Origin: a bacterium
Lineage (GTDB): Bacteria > Verrucomicrobiota > Verrucomicrobiia > Limisphaerales > UBA11358
Direction: 5' to 3'
Length of the DNA: 64,000 nt
Assembly (NCBI GenBank): GCA_021780905.1
Contig: JAJXXW010000044.1
Span: forward strand, 23,948 to 87,947
The translations under genes were made by a program, and so were the position numbers. The notes beneath the pieces are model-generated. The model did not search any database. It worked only from the letters and a program-made list of their open reading frames with translations, and was not told where the DNA came from. Shown piece after piece: positions 7,484-16,977 of this stretch (position 1 is its first letter; every line of letters begins with the position of its first letter).

Positions 7484-10030
7484 ATGAAAATCCTTGTCTC
7501 TATTTTGGCCGTAATCCTCGTGGTGGAATGGGCTTCCGCACAATCGGTTGTCCCCGTCGGCGCCGGTTCGTATGCGTCGTTTCCTCCGTCCCAAGCCAAC
7601 GCCGGGTCCCTGCCGACGACGCCGCCCACTTATGTGGTCACAAACTACGGTCAGCCGATGCCGAGTAATAAATGGTGGACCGACCTGATCAACAGCCAAT
7701 ACGCCGGCAATATGTGGGCCCAGCCGTTGACCGTTTCCGCAGATGCCCAGGGTATCAACCTTTACAATCCCAACAGTTGGGTTCCCTCCGGGACCAATCC
7801 ACAAATGCCTCTGGACAGTCCCGTCACAATTCATGGCCAGGGCTTTTCTCCGGCGGATGCGCGGGCTTTAAGTTGGGGCGATTGGACGGTGGCCTTTCGT
7901 ATGCAGCAAGCCGCGAATACCTTCATGGATGTCACGTTCGGTCACGGCTTACCTTCCGTGTGGGTCGAATTCACCGGCGTGCAACCCCAAATCGCGTTTC
8001 CTTCCGGTGGGGCCACTTTCTTCGATGACAACGGGAGCAGCGTCTCATTTCCGCTGACGGGCAACCATTTTGGCGTGGCCTACGGTTCGGGTCGCTACTG
8101 GGGTGTATTTGCGCCGGACGGGACGCAGTTCACTCTTAGTAACGGCGTGGTAAATGTAACCTTTGCCAGCACGAATACTTACCTCGTCGTGAGCGCTTTG
8201 CCGGCCAAGACCAACCTTGCGTATTTCGCCCAATATGCCTACGCCGTGCCCCGTGGCAGTCAGATGAACTGGGTCTATGATCCGGCGGCGGGTAATGTCA
8301 CGACGATCTGGCATCTGGCGACGCAAATTTTGAAAGGCACCGAACCGCGCGTCATTCAGGGTTGGCTCGCGCATCATTGGCGCGACACGACGAATAATCT
8401 GGTGTTCAACGGAATGAATTATTCGAGTGTGCGCGGCTCCCTGAAATGCGCCACCGGCACGGACTTTGAATTTACTTACCCATTCAGCGGCTTCCCGCCC
8501 ACTTTGCCCCCGCCCGTCCCGACGGGCCGCTCGAACGATTACGTTCCGGCGCGCATGAATGCCTATCTCACCAGCGTGGCGGCCAACACCAACATTGCGG
8601 TGGATACCTACTGGGGTGGCAAAGACCTGCTGCGCTACGCCCAGCACATGGCCATGGCGCATGACATGGGCCGGCCGGAATTCACCACGCTGCATAATAC
8701 GCTGGCGGCGGGACTGCAGAACTGGTTTACCTACACCCCCGGCGAATCCAGCTACTATTTTGCCGCGTATCCGGCTTGGAAGGCGCTCGTGGGTTTCCAA
8801 GCCAGCTATGGTTCCCAACAATTCAACGACCAGCATTTCCACTACGGCTATATCATCCATGCCGCCGCACTGCTGGGGTTGTATGACACTAATTTCCTGA
8901 CTAATTACGGGGCGATGGCCAAACTGGTGGCCAAGGATTTCGCGAACTGGGACCGGAACGACACGAACTTTGCTTATTTCCGGACGTTTGACATTTGGGC
9001 CGGACACTCCCAGGCGAGCGGTTACCCCGACGCCAACCGGGGTGGCAACCAGGAATCCAGCAGCGAAGCCATGAATTCCTGGGTGGGACTCTTCTTGCTG
9101 GGCGCTGCGCTGGGTGACGCCCCGATGCGGGCGGCGGGGGCGATGGGTTATGTGATGGAATCGGCGGCCGTGCGGGAATACTGGTTCAACGAGCACGCCG
9201 ATGTCTGGCCTGCGGTTTACACCCGTTCCTGCGTCGGTATCCTGTGGGATAATGGCCAGGATTTTCAAACCTACTTCGGCCTTAATCCGATTTATGTCCA
9301 CGGAATTCAGTGGTTGCCCATTTCCCCGGGGATGAGCTATCTCGCGCAAAATCCCGTTTTTGCCCAGCAACAGTTTAACAATATGCTCGCCGAACAGTTG
9401 TCCGTCGTGGGAAGTAATTCCATCAGTTCGATGGGTTCGCAGTGGGGCAATTATGCGCTTTGGTATGCGCTCCAGTTCAATCCTGACTATGTGGCCGCGC
9501 AGATGGATCAGTTATATGCCAGCAATGATCCCGTCGCCACCGATCCGATATACGCGGGCTCGACTTACTATTTCACTCACGCCTACCGAAATCTCGGCGC
9601 GATTCAATGGCAGTTTCATTTGAGCGTGCCCACCAGTGCCGTCTATTACAACACCAACACCGCGCAGTTTACCTTGGTTGCCTACAACCCGCTGAACACC
9701 ACCCAGCTTGCGACCATCTATAGCAACAACGTCGCTGTCGGCAGCATGACTTTGACGCCCAGCGGTCTGACTACCCAAAACCTGGCGACCATCAACCCCG
9801 TGACCCAAGTCACAAATCTTGTTCCGTCCCAAGTGGAGCGTGGCGTGGCGATTGCCTGGCCCACGATGCCCAACAGCAATTACACCGTTCAAGTGGCCGC
9901 TAACTTGGCGGGGTCGGCCTCGTGGACAAACTGGGTTGCTCCGATCGTGGGTGACGGGACGACCAACCATCTATTTGATCCGACAGGGAGCAATTGGCAG
10001 AAATTTTACCGTGTCCAGCAGACACCATAG
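7484..10030 (+). CDS. Secreted GH81 endo-beta-1,3-glucanase
   Basis: 848 residues from the ATG at 7484, preferred over an ATG at 7463 because it begins a clean signal peptide (MKILVSILAVILVVEWASA) and follows a GGTGG ribosome-binding site. GH81 hallmarks: SNKWWTDL near the N-terminus, DQHFHYGY (Asp449, presumed catalytic acid), AGHSQASG, and NQESSSEAMNSW with Glu524 and Glu528, the family's nucleophile region. GH81 enzymes are inverting endo-beta-1,3-glucanases acting on laminarin, curdlan and fungal wall glucan. The final ~65 residues are an extra beta-rich module shared with the preceding gene. It is the last gene of the locus and is followed by a repeat with stable hairpins. Confidence 0.93.
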   Translation: MKILVSILAVILVVEWASAQSVVPVGAGSYASFPPSQANAGSLPTTPPTYVVTNYGQPMPSNKWWTDLINSQYAGNMWAQPLTVSADAQGINLYNPNSWVPSGTNPQMPLDSPVTIHGQGFSPADARALSWGDWTVAFRMQQAANTFMDVTFGHGLPSVWVEFTGVQPQIAFPSGGATFFDDNGSSVSFPLTGNHFGVAYGSGRYWGVFAPDGTQFTLSNGVVNVTFASTNTYLVVSALPAKTNLAYFAQYAYAVPRGSQMNWVYDPAAGNVTTIWHLATQILKGTEPRVIQGWLAHHWRDTTNNLVFNGMNYSSVRGSLKCATGTDFEFTYPFSGFPPTLPPPVPTGRSNDYVPARMNAYLTSVAANTNIAVDTYWGGKDLLRYAQHMAMAHDMGRPEFTTLHNTLAAGLQNWFTYTPGESSYYFAAYPAWKALVGFQASYGSQQFNDQHFHYGYIIHAAALLGLYDTNFLTNYGAMAKLVAKDFANWDRNDTNFAYFRTFDIWAGHSQASGYPDANRGGNQESSSEAMNSWVGLFLLGAALGDAPMRAAGAMGYVMESAAVREYWFNEHADVWPAVYTRSCVGILWDNGQDFQTYFGLNPIYVHGIQWLPISPGMSYLAQNPVFAQQQFNNMLAEQLSVVGSNSISSMGSQWGNYALWYALQFNPDYVAAQMDQLYASNDPVATDPIYAGSTYYFTHAYRNLGAIQWQFHLSVPTSAVYYNTNTAQFTLVAYNPLNTTQLATIYSNNVAVGSMTLTPSGLTTQNLATINPVTQVTNLVPSQVERGVAIAWPTMPNSNYTVQVAANLAGSASWTNWVAPIVGDGTTNHLFDPTGSNWQKFYRVQQTP

Positions 10031-10042
10031 GTGGCTGCATAA

Positions 10043-10153
10043 GGTTCAACCCCGTCCGGGTTGGTTTTCATTTTGTGCGATTTACCCGGCGTGGGCCGAT
10101 TTCACCGGCCCACATCGGGCTGAGTGATTGAATCCCTTCGGGATTTTTCAACC
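10043..10153. repeat. Palindromic intergenic repeat with three hairpins
   Basis: Lies between two convergent genes. Its ends (GGTTCAACC at 10043 and TTCAACC at 10147-10153) carry similar motifs. Inside are two perfect hairpins: GTGGGCCG/CGGCCCAC (10091-10098 with 10106-10113) and AATCCC/GGGATT (10131-10136 with 10140-10145). It may also act as a bidirectional transcription barrier for the GH81 and hemB genes. I recall similar repeats from Pedosphaera-type genomes, but copy number cannot be checked here. Confidence 0.6.
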
Positions 10154-10253
10154 TCTGCCGCCCCGGCGGGCCCCATTTAATTTTGTTCGTAAAACCTTGC
10201 GGGCTATTTTCAATCGGCGCGGGCTGCGGACGACAGCGGGAGGGCGTTTCGGA

Positions 10254-11240
10254 TCAGGAGACTTTCAGCCACTTCGCCACATCCATCGCGGCGTAGGTGA
10301 TGAGGAGGTCCGCGCCGGCGCGGCGCATGGCGAGCAGGCTTTCCAGCGTCACGGCGCGCTCGTCAATCCAGCCGTTCGCGGCGGCGGCCTTGATCATGGC
10401 GTGTTCGCCGCTCACGGCGTAGGCGGCGGTCGGCAGGCCGAATTCCTGTTTCACCCGGCGGATGATGTCGAGATACGCGAGCGCCGGCTTGACCATCACC
10501 ATGTCTGCGCCTTCCTGGATGTCCAAGGCGACTTCGCGCAACGCCTCGTTGCCGTTCGCCGCGTCCATCTGGTAACTCCGGCGGTCGCCGAAACTGGGCG
10601 CGGATTCCGCGACTTCACGGAACGGGCCATAAAACGCCGAGGCGAATTTCGCCGCGTAGCTCAGGATCGGCGTGTCGAAAAATCCTTCGTTGTCCAGTTC
10701 GGCGCGGATGGCGCGGACGCGGCCATCCATCATGTCGCTCGGCGCCACGATGTCCGCGCCGGCCTCGGCGTGGCTGGCGGCGGTGCGCGCGAGCAGTTTC
10801 AGCGTCGGGTCGTTCAGGATTTTTCCGCCATGCACAATGCCGCAATGGCCGTGCGCCATGTATTCGCAGAGGCAGACATCCGTGATGACGAGCAGCGACG
10901 GCAGTTCCTTTTTCAGCCGCCGCGTGACTTGCTGCACGATGCCGTTCCTGGCGTAAGCGCCGGAAGCTTTTTCATCCTTCTTGTCGGGAATGCCAAAAAG
11001 CAAAACGGCGGGAACGCCGAGTTCGCAAACCTTCGTGGCCTCGCGCAGAATTTCATCGGGCGAAAGCTGAAACACGCCCGGCATGGCGGTCACGGGGCGG
11101 CGGAGCTTCCTGCCGCTGCGCGCGAAGAGCGGCAGGACGAGCTGCGAAGTATGGAGCTGCGTTTCGGCGACGAGCCGGCGCAGGGCCGGCGACGCGCGCA
11201 ACCGGCGCGGGCGGACGACGGGAAATCCGGGCGAATTCAT
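10254..11240 (-). CDS. hemB: Delta-aminolevulinic acid dehydratase (porphobilinogen synthase)
   Basis: 328 residues, the usual length. It condenses two 5-aminolevulinate molecules to porphobilinogen in tetrapyrrole synthesis, in the cytoplasm. The zinc site is the three-cysteine type, CLCEYMAHGHCG (Cys123, Cys125, Cys133), so a Zn-dependent enzyme is expected. The two active-site lysines are Lys198 (SYAAKFASAFYGPFR) and Lys251 (MVMVKPALAYLD). It is a single gene here, convergent with the glucan locus; no other haem genes are nearby. Confidence 0.97.
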   Translation of the reverse strand: MNSPGFPVVRPRRLRASPALRRLVAETQLHTSQLVLPLFARSGRKLRRPVTAMPGVFQLSPDEILREATKVCELGVPAVLLFGIPDKKDEKASGAYARNGIVQQVTRRLKKELPSLLVITDVCLCEYMAHGHCGIVHGGKILNDPTLKLLARTAASHAEAGADIVAPSDMMDGRVRAIRAELDNEGFFDTPILSYAAKFASAFYGPFREVAESAPSFGDRRSYQMDAANGNEALREVALDIQEGADMVMVKPALAYLDIIRRVKQEFGLPTAAYAVSGEHAMIKAAAANGWIDERAVTLESLLAMRRAGADLLITYAAMDVAKWLKVS

Positions 11241-11352
11241 GGCGGCAGTCTAGGTTTTGCGAGGCGCGGGCAAAAGGGGAAAGTTATTCAACCATGGATG
11301 GACAAAATGAACACGGATTACGGAATGGCGAGGCGATTTGGGTCGCAGCCCT

Positions 11353-12063
11353 CTAATTCCTCGGTTTGATAATGACCACGCCGGAGGCGGTCTCTTTGAT
11401 GATGGCCAAATCATAAGCCACGCATAGCGCGACGAGGGCTTGTTTTGCGGTGAGATTCTCCCACACAAGAGAGACCATGGGGGCGCTATGGAATTGGTTG
11501 GCCGTCTGGTCATCGGGGTCAACATAGTCTGACACCTTGGGGTCAAGCACGACGTCAAGGTGATCTATTTCGATGAGCTGCTTCAGCGCCACATCCATCG
11601 GCACACATGAAAAACGAAACCGTGGAATCACCCCGTTTGCCACCTGCGCCACCGGGTTGGTGCTGACCAGCAAGCTTGCATCCACGACGTTCGCGACATG
11701 ATTCGTGCCGGAGATGAGTGCGACGGTGGAGAATTTATCCCGAACCATGATCAGGTTGTTTTCCCGGAGCACCCGGGCAAGGGCGTCGGCAGCGCTGATA
11801 TTCGTCCAGGTCAACGTCAGCGAAGCTTCGCGCATCCCATTTTTATTGGAACCGCCGGGTGGCGCAAACAGCTTGGGGTCAAACAGGAAGTTCAGCTGCG
11901 CCATTCGCGCAAGATTTTTGATGGCCGTGGAAACGGGAACATTGCTGAAGTTAATCATTGGAAGCTTACTGTCTGTCTGGCAATTGGCTGACGGCGGCAC
12001 GCCAGCGAACAGGGTTATAGCTAGAGCGATGAAAAGCCAGAGGTGAGCTTGGGCGGATTTCAT
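11353..12063 (-). CDS. Secreted protein with two STN/secretin N-domain-like repeats
   Basis: 236 residues from the ATG at 12063; the frame is open much further upstream but only as an antisense shadow of the next gene. A signal peptide (LWLFIALAITLFAGVPPSANC) is followed by INFSNVPVSTAIKNLARMAQ and LTWTNISAADALARVLREN, then a second similar unit (VSLVWENLTAKQALVALC). This is the pattern of STN / secretin N0-type domains. There is no secretin pore domain. It could be an accessory periplasmic protein of a type II or type IV pilus system, but it is far from the gsp operon. Function unknown. Confidence 0.65.
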   Translation of the reverse strand: MKSAQAHLWLFIALAITLFAGVPPSANCQTDSKLPMINFSNVPVSTAIKNLARMAQLNFLFDPKLFAPPGGSNKNGMREASLTLTWTNISAADALARVLRENNLIMVRDKFSTVALISGTNHVANVVDASLLVSTNPVAQVANGVIPRFRFSCVPMDVALKQLIEIDHLDVVLDPKVSDYVDPDDQTANQFHSAPMVSLVWENLTAKQALVALCVAYDLAIIKETASGVVIIKPRN

Positions 12064-12351
12064 GCCGTTGACTTTGCCCCCAGCCAAAATATTTGTCCAG
12101 CCAAAGCGGCGTAGCGGGGCGGCAGCCAGCATCCCGCCGCTTTTCCCGGAGCGCGGCTTGTCCCCAGACGCCATTCCCTTTCTAAACGTCTCCAGCCGAT
12201 CATGCGCTGCAAGTTGGGGCAACTCGCGCCCCGGGTTTTGGCCGGGATGGCATGGGTTTTCACCGCTTAAATTCGTCCTAATTCGCGCAGTTCGCGTCAA
12301 AAATTCTTGGTTCCCGCTTTGCAATTTGCCGGAAGGGATTACATTCCGGCC

Positions 12352-12930
12352 ATGCGGCAAATTCGCAATTTCATCTGGACGCTCACGGCGGTCGTCGTGC
12401 TGGCGCTGGCGTTCTATCTCACCTTCACCGCCGCGCGCTGGCTCAACCACGGCGGCAGCCGGTTTTTCTGGAACACCACCACGGTTGTCCATGAGGTGCA
12501 GACGCTGTCTGACTTGGTCACGGTGAAATTCGTGTTGAACAAGGTCGTCGTGCTGGAGGACGTGAAATGGTATGGCGAAAATCGCGTGCTGCTCCTCGCG
12601 CAAGGCGTGGTGAAAGCGGGCATAGACCTGAAACGCCTGAAACCGGAGGACGTTTCCATCGCCGGCAAAAAAATTTCCCTGCGCCTGCCGCCGCCGTCCA
12701 TCACCGACGCGTATCTGGACGACGCGGCGAGCCAGGTGATTGACCACACGACCGGCCTGCTCCGCGCCTTCGACAAGAATCTCGAACAGACAGCGCGCCA
12801 GAACGCCGTGGACGATATCGCCCGGGCCGCCCGCAACGCGGGGATTCTGGACGAGGCCGGCCAACGCGGCCGCGCCGAACTGACGAATTTTCTCAAGCAG
12901 GCCGGGTTTGAATCGGTCGAGTTCCGCTGA
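12352..12930 (+). CDS. DUF4230 domain membrane-anchored protein
   Basis: 192 residues from the ATG at 12352 (after a GGAAGGG stretch about 17 bases upstream). One N-terminal transmembrane segment (IWTLTAVVVLALAFYLTF) is followed by a soluble domain with features of DUF4230: VHEVQTLSDLVTVKF, VLLLAQGVVKAGIDL, and a C-terminal AREL-type helix ending in LKQAGFESVEFR. Members are found in many bacteria, with unknown role, probably exposed outside the membrane. Transcribed divergently from the STN-domain gene. Confidence 0.75.
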   Translation: MRQIRNFIWTLTAVVVLALAFYLTFTAARWLNHGGSRFFWNTTTVVHEVQTLSDLVTVKFVLNKVVVLEDVKWYGENRVLLLAQGVVKAGIDLKRLKPEDVSIAGKKISLRLPPPSITDAYLDDAASQVIDHTTGLLRAFDKNLEQTARQNAVDDIARAARNAGILDEAGQRGRAELTNFLKQAGFESVEFR

Positions 12931-13184
12931 CCGCACTGCCCACATTCTGGAAGGCCTGTCTAATAATCACCGGCTTTGGGGCCTCGTGAAACATCGCGAC
13001 CGGCAGGCGGCGGCGAACCGGCGGGACTTTTCGGCCGCGCGGCTGCACGCGGGGTCCGACCAGATGAACCATTGCCATCCGCAAATTCATTTCGGCGAGT
13101 TGCGCCACCGCCCGGGAGCTTGGAGGAACCTGAAATTTTCTAGCCACGCGGAAATTGTTGCAACTCGTGTGCCAGAATTTGGCG

Positions 13185-14582
13185 TCACTTTTTGCCGAGT
13201 CGCGCCAGCAATTTGCCATGAATGCCGTCGAAGCCGCCGTTGCTGAAAACGCAGACCACATCGCCGCCCTGCGCGTGCTGCGCCAGATGCGCGACGATGG
13301 CGTTGGCGTCCGGCAAATAAACCGCCGCTTTGCCGGAAGCCTGGATATCGGCCATCAGTTTTCCGGGATGCAGCCGCTCGTCCGCCGGCAGTTGCTCCAG
13401 CCGCGCCACCTCGGCAACGATGACCGCGTTCGCCTCGGCAAAAGATTCTGCCAGTTCCTGCTGAAACACGTTTCGGCGCGTGGTGTTTGACCGCGGCTCG
13501 AAAACCGCCCAGATTTTATCATTTGCGTAGCGCAGCCGCAGTGCTTTGAGCGTCTCGCGAATCGCCGTCGGGTGATGGCCGAAATCGTCAATCACCGTCA
13601 CGCCGCCGGCGATGCCCTTCACTTCCAGCCGCCGCTTGATGCCCTTGAACGTGTCGAACGCGCTTTGAATCTGCTTGTTCGACAGGCCGCAATGTTTTGC
13701 CGCGCCGATGACGGCGAGCGCGTTGCGCACATTGAGTTCGCCGACGAGATTCAAATGGAACTTGAAGCTGGGAATCTCAAACTCCGTCGCCGTCGGGCCG
13801 AAGCGCAGATTAAAGCCATGCACCGCGTTGTCCGCGCCGAGGCCGAAGCGTTTTACCGGGCAATGCGTCACATCCAGCAGCGGTGCGAGGTTCGCGTCAT
13901 CGCCGTTGCCGAGCAAGAGCCCGTTGCGCGGCACGAGCCGGATGAGATGGCCGAATGTTTTCTTCACCGCGTCGAGATTTTCAAAAATGTCGGCGTGGTC
14001 GAATTCAAGATTGTTGACGATGGCGACTTCCGGCAGGTAATGGATGAACTTGCTGCGCTTGTCGAAAAACGCGCTGTCGTATTCGTCGCCCTCGATGAGG
14101 AACCACTCGCTGTCCGTGAACCGCGCGCCTTGCGAAAGATTATTCGGGATGCCGCCGATGAGATAGCCCGGGTTCAGTCCGTTGTGCTCAAACACCCACG
14201 TCAGCAGGCTCGTCGTCGTCGTCTTGCCATGCGTGCCGGCGACGACGATGGAGCGTTTGCCGCGGATGAAAAATTCCGCCAGCAGCGCCGGCAGCGAGCA
14301 ATAGCGCAGCTTGTGGTCGAGGACGTGTTCCGCCTCCGGGTTGCCGCGGGAAATGGCGTTTCCAATGACGACGAGGTCGGGCTTGTGCGCGAGGTTGCGT
14401 TCGTCATAGCCATTCATCACCGGGATTTTTTTGCCGGCAAGAAACGACGCCATCGGCTCATAGACATTCTGATCGGAACCGGTGACGGTAAAACCTTTGT
14501 CCAACATCGCGGCGGCGGCGGACGCCATCGCCGTGCCGCCGATGCCGGTGAAATGGACGGAGTTGATTGCGGTTGAAAACAT
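13185..14582 (-). CDS. mpl: UDP-N-acetylmuramate:L-Ala-gamma-D-Glu-meso-DAP ligase
   Basis: 465 residues. Mpl reattaches recycled murein tripeptide to UDP-MurNAc in peptidoglycan recycling. Evidence: N-terminal HFTGIGGTAM nucleotide fold, ATP loop GTHGKTTTT (116-124), Mpl-specific GDEYDSAFFDKRSKF, FGHHPTAI and EPRSNTTRR. MurC itself would lack the EYDSAFFDKRSKF stretch. The start codon lies only 2 bp from the dxs stop, so mpl is translated from the same transcript as dxs. Presence of Mpl implies a meso-DAP, Gram-negative-type wall. Confidence 0.93.
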   Translation of the reverse strand: MFSTAINSVHFTGIGGTAMASAAAAMLDKGFTVTGSDQNVYEPMASFLAGKKIPVMNGYDERNLAHKPDLVVIGNAISRGNPEAEHVLDHKLRYCSLPALLAEFFIRGKRSIVVAGTHGKTTTTSLLTWVFEHNGLNPGYLIGGIPNNLSQGARFTDSEWFLIEGDEYDSAFFDKRSKFIHYLPEVAIVNNLEFDHADIFENLDAVKKTFGHLIRLVPRNGLLLGNGDDANLAPLLDVTHCPVKRFGLGADNAVHGFNLRFGPTATEFEIPSFKFHLNLVGELNVRNALAVIGAAKHCGLSNKQIQSAFDTFKGIKRRLEVKGIAGGVTVIDDFGHHPTAIRETLKALRLRYANDKIWAVFEPRSNTTRRNVFQQELAESFAEANAVIVAEVARLEQLPADERLHPGKLMADIQASGKAAVYLPDANAIVAHLAQHAQGGDVVCVFSNGGFDGIHGKLLARLGKK

Positions 14583-14584
14583 TG

Positions 14585-16570
14585 TTACGCCCCGCCCACC
14601 AGTTTCGTCGCAGAAACCGTGTCGCCGAAATGGGCTTTCACCCTGGCGACGGTGTTCGCGACGGACAAGCCGTATTTCGCGCGGAGTTCGTCCTGCGTGG
14701 TGGCGTGCTCGATGAATTGATCCGGCCAGCCGATGCGCACGACGGGCGTGGTCACCGACTTTTCGCTCAACAGTTCCAGCACCGCCGAGCCGTAGCCGCC
14801 CATCAGCACATGGTCTTCCAGCGTCGCAATCAAATCCGCCTCCCGGCCGAACTGCTCATGCACCGCCGCGTCAATCGGCTTGGTGAAGCGCGGATTGATG
14901 ACCGCGACATCGTAGCCGTCCGCCGTGAGCTGCGCGGCGGCCTTTTTGGCGATGGCGTTCATCGGGCCGAGTCCGAACAGCGCGACTTTGCGCCCGCCGT
15001 TGTTCGCGAAATTTGATTGCACGACGGCTTTGCCGACTTCGATGAGCGCCGGTTCATCCTTCACCACCACACCTTCCGCCGCGCCGCGCGGGTAGCGGAT
15101 GAACGTCGGATGATTCACGGTGGTGGCGGTGAACATCATGTCCGCGAGTTCGTCCTCGTTCGCCGGGGCCATCGCGATGACGTTCGGGAAACAGCGCAGA
15201 TACGAGATGTCAAAAATGCCGTGATGCGTCGGGCCGTCGTTCGCCGAAAGGCCGGCGCGGTCCATGCAGAAAATCACCGGCAAATCCTGCAAACAAACGT
15301 CGTGGTGAATGCAATCGTAGGCGCGCTGGAGGAAACTGGAATAAATCGCCACCACCGGGCGCAAACCCATCGTCGCCATGCCGGCGGCGAAGATGACGCC
15401 GTGCTCCTCGGCAATGCCAACGTCGTAGTAGCGCTCCGGCATCGCTTTTTCGAGATGCTTCATGCCGGTGCCGCTGGGCATGGCGGCGGTGAGGCCGACG
15501 ACCGCTTCGTTTTTCTTCGCGAGCTTCACGCAGGTTTGACCCATCACGTCCTGATACATCGGCGGCGTGCCGGCTTTGGCCGGGGCGGTTTCGCCGGTGG
15601 TGGCGTTGTAAGGTCCGAGGCCGTGGAATTTCTCCGGCTGTTTCAGCGCGGCTTCAAAACCTTTGCCCTTTTGCGTCAAAACGTGGATGACAATCGGATG
15701 GTCGCAGGTCTTGGCAAATTCCAGCGTGCTGATGAGCAGCGGCAAATCGTGGCCGTCAATCGGGCCAAGATAGCGCATGCCCATTTCCTCGAACAAGACC
15801 GGCGAGCCGTGCCCGCCGCGGCCGTCAGATTCCACGAGACTGGTGGTGGGCTTGAGTCCGACGCCGGTCAACGCGCCTTTGAGTCCCCCTTCGGCGCGGT
15901 GCGCGAGTTGCAGCGCGAGTTCGCCCTTGGGCAGTTTGCGCACGAAATTTTCAAAATCCTTCGCGAGCTGGTTGTAACGTGGGTTGGTGATGAGCTTGTT
16001 GAGGTAGCCGGAGATCGCGCCGACGTTTTTGGCGATGCTCCACTCGTTGTCGTTGAGGATGCCGATGAATTTCTTCGTCGTGTGCGCGACGTTGTTCATC
16101 GCCTCAAACGAAATGCCGTTCGTCAGCGCCGCGTCGCCAAAGATGCAGACGACATTTTCGTTGGAACCGCGCTTGTCGCGCGCCGCCGCCATGCCGAGCG
16201 CGGCGGACAACGCCGTGCCCGCGTGGCCCGCGCCGAAGCAGTCGTGCTCGCTCTCGGTGCGCAGCGCGAAGCCGTTCAAACCGTCCGTCTGGCGGATGGT
16301 GCGGAAGCGGTTTTTCCGCCCGGTCAAAATCTTGTGGACATAAACCTGGTGGCTCACGTCCCAGACGAATTTATCCTTCGGCGTGGTGAACACCTTGTGC
16401 AGCGCGATGGACAATTCCACCACGCCGAGGTTCGGGCCGAGATGCCCGCCGCCCTTGGCGAGGCCCTCGATCAGCTCGGTGCGGATTTCTGCGGCGAGTT
16501 CCTGCAATTGCGGCACCGTCAATTTCTTGACGTGCTCCGGCCCGTCCACCATGTCCAAGTATCGGCTCAT
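14585..16570 (-). CDS. dxs: 1-deoxy-D-xylulose-5-phosphate synthase
   Basis: 661 residues from the ATG at 16570; codons upstream to 16681 are in frame but lack family character, and MSRYLDMVDGPEHVKKL is a normal Dxs start. It joins pyruvate and glyceraldehyde-3-phosphate, using thiamine diphosphate, in the first step of the MEP isoprenoid pathway. Seen: the TPP-binding region GDAALTNGISFEAMNN followed by NDNEWSIAKNVGA, and the transketolase-like central and C-terminal domains (DRAGLSANDGPTHHG, EEHGVIFAAGM). Gene order xseA-xseB-dxs-mpl suggests one operon. Confidence 0.97.
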   Translation of the reverse strand: MSRYLDMVDGPEHVKKLTVPQLQELAAEIRTELIEGLAKGGGHLGPNLGVVELSIALHKVFTTPKDKFVWDVSHQVYVHKILTGRKNRFRTIRQTDGLNGFALRTESEHDCFGAGHAGTALSAALGMAAARDKRGSNENVVCIFGDAALTNGISFEAMNNVAHTTKKFIGILNDNEWSIAKNVGAISGYLNKLITNPRYNQLAKDFENFVRKLPKGELALQLAHRAEGGLKGALTGVGLKPTTSLVESDGRGGHGSPVLFEEMGMRYLGPIDGHDLPLLISTLEFAKTCDHPIVIHVLTQKGKGFEAALKQPEKFHGLGPYNATTGETAPAKAGTPPMYQDVMGQTCVKLAKKNEAVVGLTAAMPSGTGMKHLEKAMPERYYDVGIAEEHGVIFAAGMATMGLRPVVAIYSSFLQRAYDCIHHDVCLQDLPVIFCMDRAGLSANDGPTHHGIFDISYLRCFPNVIAMAPANEDELADMMFTATTVNHPTFIRYPRGAAEGVVVKDEPALIEVGKAVVQSNFANNGGRKVALFGLGPMNAIAKKAAAQLTADGYDVAVINPRFTKPIDAAVHEQFGREADLIATLEDHVLMGGYGSAVLELLSEKSVTTPVVRIGWPDQFIEHATTQDELRAKYGLSVANTVARVKAHFGDTVSATKLVGGA

Positions 16571-16658
16571 ATTTTGTTTTAAAACGTAAAATTGTGAAAT
16601 CGTTGAATCAAAAATTGCGGGTCCCGCTTGCGATTCAACGATTTGACAATTCAACGCC

Positions 16659-16925
16659 TCATGCTTCCGGGTTCGTTTCAAACGGCTTCAGTTTCAGTTC
16701 GCCGGCCGCCGATTTTTCAAGCCGCTGGATTTTGACCTCCGCCTCGGCCAGTTTTTCCTGGCAGATCTTGACCAGCCGCGCGCCTTCCTCGTATTGGGCG
16801 AGGAGCGTTTCCAGCGGCAAATCATCCGCCTCCATGGCGTTCACAACGCTCTCAAGTTTTTGGAGCGCCGCTTCAAACGGCACGCCCTCTTTGGCCGCGT
16901 CACCGGCCCTGGCTGGTTTTGACAT
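16659..16925 (-). CDS. xseB: Exodeoxyribonuclease VII small subunit
   Basis: 88 residues from the ATG at 16925. Helical, with the family pattern FEAALQKLESVVNAME and LPLETLLAQYEEGARLVKICQ. It partners with XseA, which lies just upstream in the same direction with a 52-bp gap. The complex degrades single-stranded DNA into acid-soluble oligonucleotides. Confidence 0.92.
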   Translation of the reverse strand: MSKPARAGDAAKEGVPFEAALQKLESVVNAMEADDLPLETLLAQYEEGARLVKICQEKLAEAEVKIQRLEKSAAGELKLKPFETNPEA

Positions 16926-16977
16926 GGGGAAAAAATAGGGAAAAACCCCGGCCGCGTCCAGTGTGGAACGACGCCGG

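Noticed and set aside
15017..16582. Long plus-strand open frame opposite dxs (and similar ones opposite mpl, fabF, hemB and the ABC-F gene)
   Set aside because: Antisense shadows of well-identified genes; no ribosome-binding sites or domains.
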